A DNA stretch of 64,000 nucleotides from Berberis thunbergii (Eukaryota; Streptophyta; Magnoliopsida; Ranunculales; Berberidaceae), in assembly GCA_003290165.1 (NCBI GenBank), contig QNQO01001830.1, forward strand, positions 1-64,000, written 5' to 3'. The translations under genes were made by a program, and so were the position numbers. This document shows positions 33,610 through 46,786 of the stretch, one piece after another (position 1 is the first letter of the stretch; each line of letters begins with the position of its first letter). The notes under the pieces are model-generated. The model had not been told where the DNA came from. It was given only the letters and a program-made list of their open reading frames with translations, and searched no databases.

Positions 33610-36292
33610 ATTCTTGTGTTGGACTAAATCTCTTGGGGAAGGGGTGCACAGGTGAAAGCCTGCAAGGAAATGAGAATTTAATTAATGAATCTAGTGTTTT
33701 ACGCAGCTCAAGTATGCTTACAGCCTATACACTCTCCTATAAATTTAATCAGTATATAAGCTTACAAGCCAAGGGCGGAAAATGACTTTCTCACTGCTTC
33801 ATACTCACTTAATATTTCTAATTATGAACATTATAGACAGAACGAGTTTATGTTCATCAACACAAGATAAGAAACTGCTTCGTAGGATACACTAGTTTAA
33901 CACTTTTGTATTTCTGCAGGCTAATCTTTTGAGAGTTCACGTAACTCAGTCAACCAGTTAAGTGCTATGTAACAATGACACCACAGATATGGGTATCGGT
34001 ATCCAACATGGATACGAGGTGTCGGACACATCAGCAAAAAAAAAAACACAATATTGGATACGTTAGGGACGCGCTTGTTCATTTGAGTATTATTTATATT
34101 TAACAATAAGTTTTGAATTATAGTCATATTCATTCAGTTGTATGTCAATATTGCTACTCATGTATTACTAACTTGCCAAAATATGCATGTAGCATTAGTA
34201 AAGAATTGAAATTTTTCAAAGATATGTGAAAAAATTGACGATCTAAGGATGGAATGTCCGACGTGAGTATCCGTGAGTTTCGACACAAGTATCTAACATG
34301 ATATTGATGATATATAAGCATTAAGCAATAGATACACAACAATTTTCTGATCATTCTTAGCCTAACCATTTTTTTCTTTCGATCAAGCAAAAAATGAGGT
34401 AATTTATTAAGATTAAAAAAAAAGGAAAGAGAGAGAGGGAGAGAAAGATAATGTGAGGGAGGTCTCTTGGCCATAAGATAAACAAAATAGAGAAGCTGCT
34501 AGTCAAAGATGAAACTATTCCAGCCAAATATAAAGATATGAAAAGTAATATCCACGATCCTTTTGTTCTTTAAGAATTATTAGTGAAGCTAGTGCCATTT
34601 CAAATAACCACCTTCAAAATTTAATACAATATCTGAAAACACCATTAATGTTTCAATGATGATGAAGCTTCTGCCTCATTGCAAAAAGATCATATATGTA
34701 TTGCCTTGAAATAATAACAACAAAAACCAAAGAAATGAATAGGAAATATATATACATAATTACATACAAAAGATATAATTAGTTAACATGCAAGAGAATA
34801 TTTGTAAGAAAATTGAATAAGAATATAATACAATAGCAAAATTCTCAAGTACAATAGAATAAAGCCACTCAAAATAATGGTAACATTCTCCCAGTTTAGT
34901 TAAAAAGCGCTTAGGCGCAGGGTGCGTTACTCCCCATTAGAGCCCAAGAGCACCCATGTTCATGAATCGCTAATTAAGCCTGCTTTTTAAGTTAGTCGTG
35001 GGACATAGGGTGGTAAAAAAAAAGGCATGCCTTTTGCACATGCCTATTTATGCACGTGCCTGCACTTTTTTTTAATAATATTTTTTTGTAATGAAAACCA
35101 AGCCCTGATAAAGGATAGTAGCCGTCAAGCCCCAAAAGATCCTTAACCTGTTTGTTTGTTTTTTTTTTTTGTTTTTTTTTTTTTTTTTTTTTGTGCTGCG
35201 TTGAGGAGAATCGGAGAAGAGACTCATGCCACTAGGGGAACATTCCAACTTAGAGATGGAGAATATGAAGAAGATGAAATGGAAGTTGAACCAAATGAAA
35301 TAAAACAAACAAGAAGATAATGATAACCTTGGGGTGGAGGAAGATGATGCAACATTTGATGATGAGTATGATTGCGCCTTGCTTTGCACCTAAGGCACAA
35401 CAAGGGTGTTGCTCCTTGAGTGCACACTTGCACCCTGACTACATCTGTAATTAAAGAACCCAAAGCTAGATCTACCTGAAAAACCAGGCTATTTATGCCA
35501 CACCGGTCACCAAGTGTCAAAGATCTTAACCAAGAAACTAAGGATTTATGAATAATCCATATGAATTATCCCTTCCCTTGATCTGAAGCTTTGATGAATG
35601 ACTTGATTGTAATTATAATTTGGGACTGTAGGAACCGGGCTGGAATGTCAGACGGTTTTAGATTCAACATTTCCTTTATTAATAGCTTAGAACTGTGCAA
35701 TTATAGTTCTAAGCTCAAGTTTTCTAACATTTGACTAAAAACCCAATTTTATATGACCGAATCACATATTCCATTTTTATATACTCTTTACTTAATCAAC
35801 CATCTCAATGCTAATGTTACATGCTTCTATGTGCTTTCGAGACACAAGAAAATTTAAGCATCTTGACTTAAAATGCCGAAAATTTTCTGCTAACTAAAGA
35901 ATTTTTTGTTGCAAGACAAGGGCGGGAAATTTCGACCTCAAATCTTAGGAAAATTTTCGGAAAAAATTTCAAAATTTTCAGGAAAACGCATTCCTTGAGT
36001 CCAAAGCACTGATCCTCAAGAAGAAATATAGAGAGATCAAAGCAGCAAAATTGAAAAAGGTCCAACTTAGAAGGCCAAGTTTATTAGTTAAATGTACATG
36101 TAACATTTTACCTAAGGGAAGATCTTAAAACATATATATGTGAAAGTTAGTCTTTTCATTTGTTTATTAATCACCAATTCCATAAAATAGGCAAAAAAAA
36201 AAAAACATTTTATAAAAGTTGTTTTGGATAGCTAGTAGGAATCAGATAACTTAGCCCAATACGAACCTGAGAGCTATGAACCAAGTTGGATT
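33610..36292. other. Intergenic DNA downstream of the APO4-like gene
   Basis: No gene supported. There are GGATACG/GTCGGACAC-type words at 33990-34290 resembling a decayed TIR repeat, a T tract at 35160-35193, and AAATTTCG-rich sequence at 35870-35990 resembling the hAT MITEs at 22.1 and 31.9 kb. Confidence 0.4.
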
Positions 36293-37411
36293 TTATACTT
36301 CAGGGGGTGGTAGTCCATGCACCTTCATCATGACATGATACTTGTTTGGCACAATTGCACCTGCCTGCACGCAAAGCTCCACAACTGCTGGAGCATGCCC
36401 ATAAAAATTCCGGCCCTTATCCGTAAGCACAGGGGGGTCTTGACTCCTTCGTCTCCACACAACCTTCGGAGGGACCAAATCATCTATTTTCGCCTTCTCC
36501 CACATATGATGACCTTTCCAACTTTCATGCTTGAACACCCCACAAAGACGCGCCTTGTGCCCAGATGGTCCAACATGAACTTCCGAGCAGTACTTACAGA
36601 CCTTAGTTGGATAAACCAACAACAACCTTTCCACACCTGATCTAAACCTGTCCCATGCCTCCAAAGTCCTTATCCCCACAGACTTCATTTGCTCCGGGGA
36701 GTTCAACTCAACCTCATCCCCATTAGTATCTAATCCAAAATGCAGTTTTTCATCATAAATATTAGCCCCCGCCTGAGAACATAGCTCCAAAACCGCAGGA
36801 ACCCGATCAAAATCAAATCTTTGGTCATGCTTAATTATATCTTGAAACATGTTGTGCAGATGAAATGTCTCCACAGAAACAAGAATATCCCTCAAACTCC
36901 CATCAACCCATTCATGAATCCGGGTGTTCCCACGACGCCTGTACCCATGGCAAGTCCTTATCATATGACCCTCTTTTCCAATATACACTTCAGGGCAGAA
37001 CCTGCAAATTTCTCATAATCATCAATAACAAGGTACCCAAACCAGTTTCTAACAGGCAATTCATGAAACATATGATCTGCAATAAAAAAATAAAAATAAA
37101 AAATAAAAAAAAGCATATAGATAGCTAACTACTTACTTGCAGGCCTTGACTGGGATAAATTTCAATAGCGTGGAGACCCCATTGAAGAGAACAGCTCGAG
37201 CTTTCAAGACATTGTGGGCAACAGGAACCATAGCCTTGACTGGGTACTCTTTGGCCCTGTTTTGTATTCTCTTGTGAATCATGGGTCTGAGTTTGATCCA
37301 ATCGATCTTTGAACTACTACTACTACTGTAACATCGAGAATAATGCATCAAGTGATCATAGAAATAGAACTCTTGCACAAAATGGTGCCAAAGTTTCCTT
37401 CTTAAAACCAT
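36293..37411 (-). CDS. APO4: APO4-like mitochondrial RNA-binding protein
   Basis: Two exons: 37411-37137 (ATG to donor CAA|GTAAGT) and 37001-36293 (acceptor TTTGCAG|GTTC to TAA), giving 327 residues. APO proteins are plant organelle RNA-binding factors that assist intron splicing. The start MVLRRKLWHHF has a basic, Ser-rich presequence (SRCYSSSSSS), fitting mitochondrial import and the APO4 branch. Two zinc-binding APO repeats are visible: CKFCPEVYIGKEGHMIRTCH (crossing the splice junction) and CKYCSEVHVGPSGHKARLCG. Each is followed by the family's spacer and a VPAVLELCSQAGA or APAVVELCVQAGAI block. An ATG 15 codons upstream (37456) is in frame but makes a less typical presequence. Length, motifs and splice sites look intact, so this is probably functional. 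Confidence 0.92.
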
Positions 37412-37456
37412 GAAAACTTGAGAGCAAGTATTGGGGGTTGAGAGAATGATGAACAA

Positions 37457-37918
37457 AGGGTTTGAATCAAATCAAAATGGGTTTATTTAGATGATTCAAA
37501 TCTGATTTAGAAATTAAAAACAGCACTTTTGAGGCTATGATTTGCGATTGAATCTGGTGTTCAACTCTTCTAGAATTTCTGGGTGAAATTTTGGTTTGTT
37601 TTCTCAAACTTACACTATAGGCTCCCAACCCAAATGTGTATGCTTTTAGGGAGGTAACATTATGTTAGTGGCACCTCTGGACTTATTCTGTCACCCCATT
37701 TTGCTTGCCAAACCTCCGATATCTTAGCAGGGACGTTCCAATCCCTCTCCCACAATTCATGACATTGCTCTGTAACTTTGATTCTTTACCACATAACGTA
37801 AAAAAAATTTAGGAAATTTAAAATTCTTGAAAGTCATTTCAGAATCTTTATTTTCCTTGAATATTTATTTTTAAAGTTGCATATGTGAAAAGTCTTGTAG
37901 AAAAGAAAAAATCTAAAT
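37457..37918. other. 5' flank of the APO4-like gene
   Basis: Presumed promoter and leader region for the minus-strand gene. No clear TATA box was fixed and there is no other gene. Confidence 0.4.
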
Positions 37919-38033
37919 GGCGAGGGGGTGAGTGTGACTGCTCATCCCCCTCGAGATGTGCGCATGTGCCCTTGAGATGCACAACCTCGCGAATCTCAAG
38001 GGGATGAGTGGTAATACCCACCCCCCTCGCCCC
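37919..38033. mobile_element. Short hairpin MITE (~115 bp)
   Basis: The left arm GGCGAGGGGGTGAGTG..CTCATCCCCCTCGAG pairs with the right arm, minus strand, GGCGAGGGGGGTGGGT..CTCATCCCCTTGAG. They can fold into a near-complete hairpin with about 40-bp arms. There is no coding capacity. Confidence 0.5.
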
Positions 38034-39299
38034 TTTCCTCGACGGCTAGAAGGGCTATGTAGAAAAACATTGACATGAAAATTACATCATTATTACATCT
38101 AGAAGGGCAAGCTTTCTCCCCTGCCTTTCAAAATAACAATAATGAGGGGCTTGGGGCTAAAAGGGCTAATTTGAACTTTTACCGAGGGGTGGGCACTAGA
38201 CAAGATGGACCTCATTCCTATTCCATTTCGTTCATTCGGGACCGAGACGGGATGAGCATGTACTAAATAGTCTTCCAATAAAGAATAACAAAAACATTTC
38301 ATCTCACATTGCTTACACACCAATAATGCCTAATTTATGTACATATAACTTTCATTATATCAATATAAAATGTCATATAAACTTTCATCTTAATGCTCCT
38401 AATTGTATCTTATATAAATTGATGCATCCAAAAATCGTCCTCCTGTGAGTTTGACCTGCAAAACAATTGTTAGGCTGCCAATGACCACATTTTTAGTGGT
38501 TGAAGGTACTTTGATGCTTAAGTTAGTAACTCTGTTGGAATAATGATGTAAATCTGGACAAAACTCAATTAAAGTTACATACTTGTATCGAATGTTCTAT
38601 TTACCTTTTATAATGATTGTGCTTAACTCTCTGCGTGATTTAAACAAGTGTGGCGTAACGAAAAGAAGATGTTTCTTATAACAGTCTCCTCCTTAAAGGA
38701 GATGCATTATGGGAGGCATAACTCCCTCCATGACATTTTTTTTGTGCAATGTTTCTTTTCTTTATGAGAGAACTCGTGTCAGGCCTGGATTCGAGCTTTA
38801 ATTTGTTTGGGTCTGGATTCGGACCCTATTTACGTTTCTTCATTGGCAAGCCTCGTCTAAGCCTCTATAGTTGGCTTTATTCTTCCTGGGTTTTATAAGC
38901 GTACCCAATAGATTGGGCGTTGCATTCGTGATGGATCTTTATGCCACGTGTATGGTCGTGATGATTGGTCTATTTTCATGTATCATCAGTTATTCCCCCT
39001 TAGTTAGTGGGTATGTTCATGCATCTACAATCTTGTGATTTATCTGGAAAGGAAATTCTTCGTTCTATTGTTGGTATTATCCCATGTTCTTTACCAATAT
39101 GACGCATTAAAAGCGCGATGCTCTTAACGGATTAAAGCGGCTTAGGTTGCTCATGCTTCATTGGACGAGGTGGAGGGTGCACAGGATTGGTCTGTGGCCG
39201 CGCTTGAGTCCTTGAGAGCTGACTTAGACACCATCCACATATGTTTGCGCGAAGTGGTGAAAGAGCTTTCGCTGAGAAGGCGCTTCATGATGAGGTCGC
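38034..39299. other. Unassigned repetitive-looking DNA
   Basis: It includes a GGGGTGGGCAC..GACGGGATGAGCATG segment (38190-38262) that recurs in inverted orientation near 45998-46107, so it is a small dispersed repeat. A 63-codon frame at 39161 has no recognisable domain. No gene supported. Confidence 0.4.
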
Positions 39300-41019
39300 T
39301 GATGCACTATTTTAGTAGCACACAACTTAATACCCTGCTTTGTAATTTGTAGTATAGAATAAGTAGGGATCGTTCTAGACCGGGGATTAGAGGGCTTGTT
39401 AATTACACTAATAATAATTAAAAGACAACTAACAACCTAATTAATTAAATAAAAGGGGATTGGATTTTCTAAATTAAACAATGAAAATAACTACGAAAAT
39501 TAATGTAAAGATAATAAACTAAAGAGATGGCAAAGATGAGAAATTAGCTAAGGGTTTTATCTCCACACACCAAACATATGCTTATAAATTAATCTTCAAT
39601 AATCACTTGCTAACTCGTGAGAGACAATGCTCAAGACTAACCGTGACCGCACTGCATTAATCTTATTATTTTCCCAAGTTCGTTGAATTAAACTAAGCGT
39701 CGCTTTCAAACTATTCTTATCATGCTATCTAAACAGGAATCGCAAGTTAAATAGCAATCTAAGATCATTAAGTTTTGTGGAAAATATGAACACTGACTAG
39801 GCAATTACAAATATGATCAGCATCTTGTTATTGCCTAGGTTTCTACTTAACCTTACCAACGTTCCTTGGTATTTACTACTTGTGAGTACAAAATCATAAC
39901 AATTAGGTGAAACTCTCCTATACTCTAGCCCCAAATCCTAGCATGCTTACTAAGTTGGCCACCTTAACAAACATACAAAGAAAAGTTCTCTATAAAACAG
40001 TTAAGCAAAACACAATCACTAATAGCAAGGAAGATTAAATTCAATTAATTTATAAAGCACGTGTTCGGGGCTTCGAATCCACCCCTAACTAAGAGGAGTT
40101 TAGCTAGACATATTAATTATGTTTAAACAGTAATCCATAATCAATAATCAAACTAAAATTAAAAGAAATAGATGTTTAGAGATGAAAACAAAACACTGAT
40201 CTGTGGTGGCCTTGAGTGAAACTAGGGTGCGAATAGCCCGAACTTTTCCTTCACCCTCAACACGCGAATTGCTCATTCGCTTTTTGCTTCACCTCTCTGT
40301 TCCTTCCTCATGCGAATTTCCTCCTTCTCTGCTTCTTCAGTTTATCTGCTTCACCTCTCTTCGATTTGTTCCTTCAGCTCTTGATCTAGTGAGAAGAGGA
40401 TGTGAGGGGGATGGCGATGGTCAGGGAGGAGGTCGACTGGTTGAGTGAAGAGAGGACGACGAAAGTTGTCGAGAGGAAAAGGGGTCTGCGATAATGAGGG
40501 TTCGATTGGGTTTGATGGAGTCTGTTTCTGGATGTGATGAGGAGGATGTAGATCGGTGGATGATGAACTGAGGACGACAGTTGAGGTGAAGGAGGACGGT
40601 GAAGATGGGTGATGATGGGCTTGCTGCGGCGCTGGATGTGGAGGCTGTGGATGGATTCTGGGTGACGGCGGCTAGGGTTTGTGAGCGTGGATGGATGATG
40701 GAAGTCGTGGATCGATGGTGGGTTAGGTTTTGGCGATGGATGAATGCTATTGCTGGATGGGGGTCAAAGCTAGGTATCTTCCTCCTTTTATTCTTGTTTT
40801 CCTCTTTCTGTGGTTTCCTTGTTGGTGTGGTTTCCTTGCTTGTGTGAAGTCCTTGTGCAATTAGTATTCCTAAATTGCCAATTTGCTTCTATTTTAAAAT
40901 ATTGTAATTGGAAACCTACACAAACATGAAAATAGCAGTTAGTACCATAATTAACAAACAATAGTTAATAATACATATAGAAATATGGTACTAAAAATAG
41001 CATAATTATGCCCCTATCA
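39300..41019 (-). repeat. Probable 3' LTR of the Athila-type element
   Basis: On the minus strand it begins TGATAGGGGCATAATTATGC directly after the purine tract AAGTGTGGGGGAATT and ends ..AGTGCATCA, about 1720 bp. Only one copy is in the window, so the boundaries come from the purine tract and TG..CA only. Positions 40200-40850 are GC-richer and gene-like in composition, with short open frames on the plus strand, but no domain was recognised. Confidence 0.5.
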
Positions 41020-42446
41020 AATTCCCCCACACTTATCCTTTGCTAGTCCTCGAGCAAATCCAAGAAACAAAAATAAAAGACTCAAATGACTCAATCTATA
41101 CTTTCCAACATTTGTCTCAGAGATTTTCAACGGATCATGACATGTTAAGATTCTTTGTAAACACGAGATTAAATCCACATCATTCGAAAATTAATACACT
41201 CAATCAAAAGGTCTTAATTCAGGTTGTAATGGGGCCAGGGGTCCAGGGAAGAGAAAGAACGGATATGAAATTTTCAAATGGCTTGAAGAAATAGTAAAAG
41301 CATGCAATAAGATTACAGACATTAGCAAAGAATCATATGGTTCAAGACATAAGTGGGAAAATGATGAGGTGGCTCATTGATAATGAAGAGCTTCAACAAT
41401 TATTTTGTATCTATTGAAAAGAATTGAACTATCTGTATGGTACTGTAATACTGAATGGATAAAGATAAGGACTTGTATCCCTTTTGTAACTTTTTTTTTT
41501 TCAATTTTTTTTTTTCATTTTTTTTTTTTTTTTTGCAATTCATTCTTTTTGAACTGTCTACCACAAGGGTCTCCCCCACACTTGTTTTTCAACATACCTT
41601 GAACCACAATAAAGTATCTACAAATCAAATTATGCTCCACTCTTTTTATTAGGTTAGGGATAGAAAATGAGGGTAATGAAACAAAAGGCTTAATAACATG
41701 CTCAATGGGGTTAACCTAAAGGAAAAATATTATGGATCGGGCTTATTTGACAATGGTGGAAACTAGGTGCCTTTATCATGTAAAGCATGTCATGCAATTC
41801 AATATGATGCTTTGAACAAAATTAATACAAGTTCTAGTGTTTAATTCTTAATTTTGAAAGCAATCCAAGTAGCAACCAAAGCAAACAAAATTGAGATCAT
41901 GCCACGAATTATTATTGACAAAAGAAATAAAAGATAACTTAACTAAAAACTCTCAAAATCAAAGGAACAATAGGCTCAAAACTCACATATGGGTTATAAT
42001 GAGTTAAATTCAACTAAGCATGCTATGAGTACCAATTACTAAGTTGATTACATGTGAATTTGCATATGATAACCATAAATGAGCATTAACCAAAGAATAA
42101 TATTAGATCTTGAATCATGTTTATAAATCATCTTAAAGTCATGCAATTAAAAACCAAATCTCATCATTGTGTTGGAAAGTATCCTAAGACTCAAAACAAA
42201 TATAAATTTTTTTATTATTTTTTTTTATAAAACAATTGTTCCCCCACACTTAAATCTAACATTGTCCTCAATGTTAATAGATTATAGCACATGCAATGAA
42301 AGATTTAAACGCGAAATAAACAAACTACTAACAAACAAAAGCAAAAATAACAAAAATAAATTAAAATGATAAAGAAAGCAAATCTGATTGGGTTGCCTCC
42401 CAAGAAGCGCTTGTCTTAACGTCTTGCAGCCTGACGGTATCTCCAA

Positions 42447-43766
42447 TTAATCCTCATAATAAGTGGGAACATGGAGTGATACGTCCTCCACGTCATGCTC
42501 CACAAATGACTCATAATAGGGCTTAAGTCGATGCCCATTCACCTTAAACTCATTTCCAGTTGTGACACTTTTCACCTGTATAGCACCATGGGGAAAAACA
42601 TTAGTAACAATAAAATGACCAACCCACCTAGAACGTAACTTACCGGGAAAAAGTTTAAGGCGTGACTGAAAAAGTAAGACTTTCTGGCCCACCACAAAAG
42701 TCTTTCCACGGATCATGCGATCATGAAAAGCTTTAGTTTTCTTCTTATAGATCCTGGCACTCTCATATGCGTCATTCCGAATCTCTTCAAGCTCGTTCAG
42801 CTGCAATTTCCTATGAAGGCCAACATCATCAATGTTCATATTGAAAGTCTTAATAGCCCAATGCGCCTTATGTTCCAGCTCAACTGGTAAATGACACGGT
42901 TTCCCATATACAATCCGAAAGGGAGACATCCCTATAGGTGTCTTATATGTTGTTCGATATGCCCATAAAGCATCATCAAGTCGCATGCTCCAATCTTTGC
43001 GAGTGGGCTTTACTGTTTTTTCAAGTATTCCCTTGATTTCACGATTTGAAACTTCTGCTTGTCCACTTGTTTGGGGATGATAAGGTGTTGAAACCTTATG
43101 TGTGACATTGTATTTCTTAAGCAAAGCTTCAATTGTACAGTTGCAAAAATGGGAACCTCCATCATTTATAATCACTCGCGGCATTCCAAATCTTACAAAA
43201 ATGTTAGAACGAATAAATGCTGCAACAACTTTGGAATCGTTAGTACGGGTGGCTTTTGCTTCCACCCACTTTGAAACATAATCCACAGCAAGCAATATAT
43301 AAATGAAACCATTAGAAGAAGGAAATGGACCCATGAAATCAATACCCCAAACATCGAAGATTTCCACATTATATATAGGATGTTGTGGCATTTGATCTCT
43401 AGAGCCTAAATTTCCTGTTCTTTGACACCGGTCACAAGTCATGCAAAATAATCTGGCATCCTTAAATAAAGTGGGCCAATAAAATCCACATTTTAAAACC
43501 TTACAAGGTGTTCTTTGAGTTCCAAAGTGTCCCCCACAAGCATAGGAATGACAATATGTCAATATGGAATTAAATTCAGAATCGGGTACGGACCTTCTAA
43601 TCAGTTGATCAGTACAATGCTTCCACAGATAGGGATCATCCCATACAAACTGTTTCGCCACTTTCTTGAGCTTATCCTTCTGAACTCGAGTGAATGTGTT
43701 TGGAATCTGTTTGGATACAAGGTAATTTACAATATCAGCATACCATGGTTCATTTACCTCGACCAA
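42447..43766 (-). pseudogene. Athila-type integrase
   Basis: A 439-codon open stretch. The zinc region has H..H ([12 protein letters not shown]) and [11 protein letters not shown]. The catalytic core shows [26 protein letters not shown] and [20 protein letters not shown], so all three acidic residues are present. A C-terminal DNA-binding part follows ([16 protein letters not shown], then HGAIQVKS). Taken alone the domain is undamaged; the element is broken elsewhere. It would join retroelement DNA to the chromosome. Confidence 0.9.
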
Positions 43767-43853
43767 AATAGTTGCTCGTCAGGAAAAGTCTCAAGAATTG
43801 GCTGAGGTTCCTCATTGCGCACCAAACGGCTCATATGGTCAGCTACCACATAT

Positions 43854-45655
43854 TCACTCCCTTTTTTTATCCCTGATCTCCACATCAAACTCTTGAAGAA
43901 GAAGTATCCACCGTATAAGTCTCGGTTTTGCTTCTTTTTTCGTAAGCAAGTATTTTAAAGCTGCATGATCAGAGAAAATTATAACTTTAGTTCCAATTAA
44001 ATAAGATCGAAATTTCTCTAAAGCAAATATAACAGCTAAAAATTCTTTTTCAGTTGTGGAATAATTCAATTGAGCGTCATTCAAGGTTCGGGAGGCATAG
44101 TAGATGACGTGAAGACGTTTATCCCTCCGTTGGCCTAAAACTGCTCCTAAGGCATAATCTGATGCGTCACACATAAGTTCAAATGGAAGACTCCAATCCG
44201 GTGGTGTAATGATAGGTGTTGATGTCAACAACTCCTTAAGCTTGTCAAATGTTGTCTGACAGTCATTATTGAACTCAAATGACACATCTTTTTGTAGGAG
44301 TCGACATAGTGGTCCAGAAACCTTAGAAAAATCTTTGATAAATCGCCGATAGAATCCTGCATGTCCAAGAAAAGAACGAACCTCTCTCACCGAAGTAGGA
44401 GAGGGTAAGTAACGTACAAGATCTATTTTAGCTTTATCAACCTCAATACCCCTAGCTGAAATCACATGACCTAAAACAATACCTTGGTTAACCATAAAGT
44501 GACATTTTTCCCAATTTAATACAAGGTTAACCTCAATGCATCGCTTTAAAATCAATGCAAGATTATCTAGACAATGGTCAAAAGAATCACCGAAAACACT
44601 AAAATCATCCATAAAACCTCAATGATTTTTTCAATAAAGTCTGAAAATATACTTACCATACATCTCTGGAAGGTAGCCGGGGCATTACACAAACTGAATG
44701 GCATTCTTCTATATGCGAAAGTGCCAAATGGACATGTAAAGGTTGTCTTTTCTTGATCCTCTGGAGCGATGACAATCTGATTATATCCTGAATAACCATC
44801 ACGAAAACAATAAAAAGCACGACCGGCCAACCTTTCAAGCAATTGGTCAATAAAGGGAAGAAGAAAATGATATTTCCTGGTAGTTGCATTCAGCTTTCTA
44901 TAGTCAATACAAACCTGCCACCCTGTTTGTATTCGCGTGGGAACCAACTCATTTTCCTCGTTCTTCACCACAGTTATGCCAGACTTCTTTGGCACTACTT
45001 GCACTGGTGAAACCCATTTGCTATCTGAAATAGGGTAAATCACGCCACAATCAAGGAGTTTAATGATTTCTTTCTTCACAACTTCCATCATAGGGGGGTT
45101 TAGGCAGCGCTGAGCTTCTCTAGTGGGTTTTGCACCTTCCTCAAGAAGTATACGGTGCATACAAGTGGTAGGGCTGATACCCTTTATGTCTGCCAATGTC
45201 CACCCAATTGCAATCTTGTATTCCTTCAAAACTCGAATAAGCTTTTCCTCCTCTAAATTTGTGAGTGATGATGATATGATGACAGGCAATGTCTCATCAT
45301 CTCCCAAATACGCGTACTTCAAGTGATCCGGTAACGGTTTAAGCTCAAGTGTAGGTGCCTGAATCACAGAAGGTAAAAGTTTATTAGTAGATGAGGGAAT
45401 AATAATTGGGGGAGATAACTCACTAACAATTCGTGGCATTGACTCAAAAGTTGCCACAGTCTCAATGATCTCCTCCCTCATGTTATCGACCGAGATCTTC
45501 ATATTGTCACAAAGGACTCCATTTCTCTCATATCCGGCGCCAGTAGCAATGGTGATTTCAAGTTCATCATCGTTCATGACGTCAAGGAATTCCAGTGACA
45601 AAATATCCACCACGTCAATAGAAAAACAAGAATGATTATCAACAGGGTACCTCAT
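43854..45655 (-). pseudogene. Athila-type reverse transcriptase and RNase H
   Basis: The N-terminal part (45655-44613) covers fingers and palm (GWQVCIDYRKLNATT, FTCPFGTFAYRRMPFSLCNA). The frame changes near 44612 in a short T run, and the catalytic MDDFSVFG opens the next frame. It continues with [18 protein letters not shown], the RNase H start [19 protein letters not shown] and [11 protein letters not shown] second frame change follows in an A/T homopolymer near 43860, and a third near 43760 separates it from the integrase. Three small slips explain the whole disruption. Confidence 0.88.
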
Positions 45656-45656
45656 G

Positions 45657-46431
45657 GCTTCAAAGATGTTATATTCTTATGATAATAAAAGAAAGCAGTA
45701 ACGTCCAGTTGAGTTGAGCTGGAGTTTTAGGTAACAAAGCGAATCATGGCTTCAAAGATGTTATATTCTTATGATAACTAAGAGCGAATCAGTTTGAAAT
45801 TTTTTTGTCTCATATAACTAAAATATGATACCACATTGTTATATTCTTATGATAATAAAAGAAATTGTTATTTTTAATTTGAGTGTTCGAGAATAAAATG
45901 AATTTGTGTTCTTAATTTGGATATTTAGTTGCCTTGAAATAAAATGTCCGATTCTTATTTTTGAAGTAAATTTTTAACAAATTTTTATAGTCTTTGAATC
46001 GTGCTCATCCCGTCCCATCCCAAATCTGATCCCATTTGGGATGGGACAATGTTGTGATTAAGTCTATTCCGTAACAATCCCATCCCATTCCGTGCCCACC
46101 CCTTGTCGTGCGTGCAAAAAGCCCATGACCAATTAATTAGAGGTTTTGGATACTCTTATATCACACAAATCCCATCATTGGAGAAAATCATGAGTGACCC
46201 TATTGTGATTATTGTGGTTATTTTGGCCATACTATTGAAATTTCTCTCAACCATAGGCACGTGCGGGAGGGTCGACGACACAGAGCCCCAATTTATTTTA
46301 GAACTACTAAAATTTTATAAAATAATATGCACTTCAAACGTTTGTATGTTCTTGTTGGCCCATTGGTCTTCATTTTATTCCATTTTAGATAAGTTTATGT
46401 TCGAGTTACTCCCTATGATATATTATATATA
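45657..46431. other. Junction region with short direct repeats
   Basis: GGCTTCAAAGATGTTATATT occurs at 45656 and 45750, extended in both by CTTATGATAA. A third partial copy, TGTTATATTCTTATGATAAT, lies near 45837. The first copy sits exactly at the break of the Athila element. A GTCCCATCCC-rich small repeat lies at 45998-46107. No gene. Confidence 0.5.
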
Positions 46432-46786
46432 CTAGTGTAATACCCGTGTTGTTGGCACTATCGCAGATTACATAATACCTTCACGGCTATGTCGAATATT
46501 CAAATTTGGGGTTTTATTTCAATTTCTAAAAACACTTGCATAATTGTCTATTACAACAGTTCTGATGAATTAATTTTGTAAAAAGTTAATACTCTTGAAC
46601 AGTAAAACAATATTAATAAAACTGATAAACGCAACCAATGTGCTAAGGAATTTAATCTCCACCAAATGTTAGCTTAACTAAAATAAGAAGGAAATAAATC
46701 AAGATTAAGAAATCTCATATTTTTGTCCAAGTGAATTTTGGCTGAAATTGATGTCCGATTTAGTAAAGCAGCAGTTGAAGAAACAT
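46432..46786 (+). repeat. Left terminal inverted repeat (~355 bp)
   Basis: It starts CTAGTGTAATACCCGTG and ends near GTTGAAGAAACAT, with very high similarity to the reverse complement of 53031-53391. Confidence 0.85.

Larger units (their letters stand above)
39300..45656 (-). mobile_element. Athila-type Ty3/gypsy element, 5' half missing
   Basis: The minus-strand element runs from within pol (45655) through reverse transcriptase, RNase H and integrase (end 42447). A long untranslated 3' region follows (42446-41020) with two purine tracts GTGTGGGGGAA, and then a probable LTR (41019-39300). Gag, protease and the 5' LTR are absent. Domain sequences ([42 protein letters not shown]) are those of plant Athila/Tat-group Pol. 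No env-like frame was recognised. Confidence 0.85.

Noticed and set aside
36317..37128. Plus-strand frames of 65-107 codons
   Set aside because: They are antisense shadows of the APO4-like gene.
40203..40847. Two short frames of about 80 codons
   Set aside because: They sit inside the probable Athila LTR, with no domain or splice support.
46103..46435. 110-codon plus-strand frame with hydrophobic stretches
   Set aside because: AT-rich translation gives apparent membrane segments. It has no homologous look, no promoter and ends at the transposon border.
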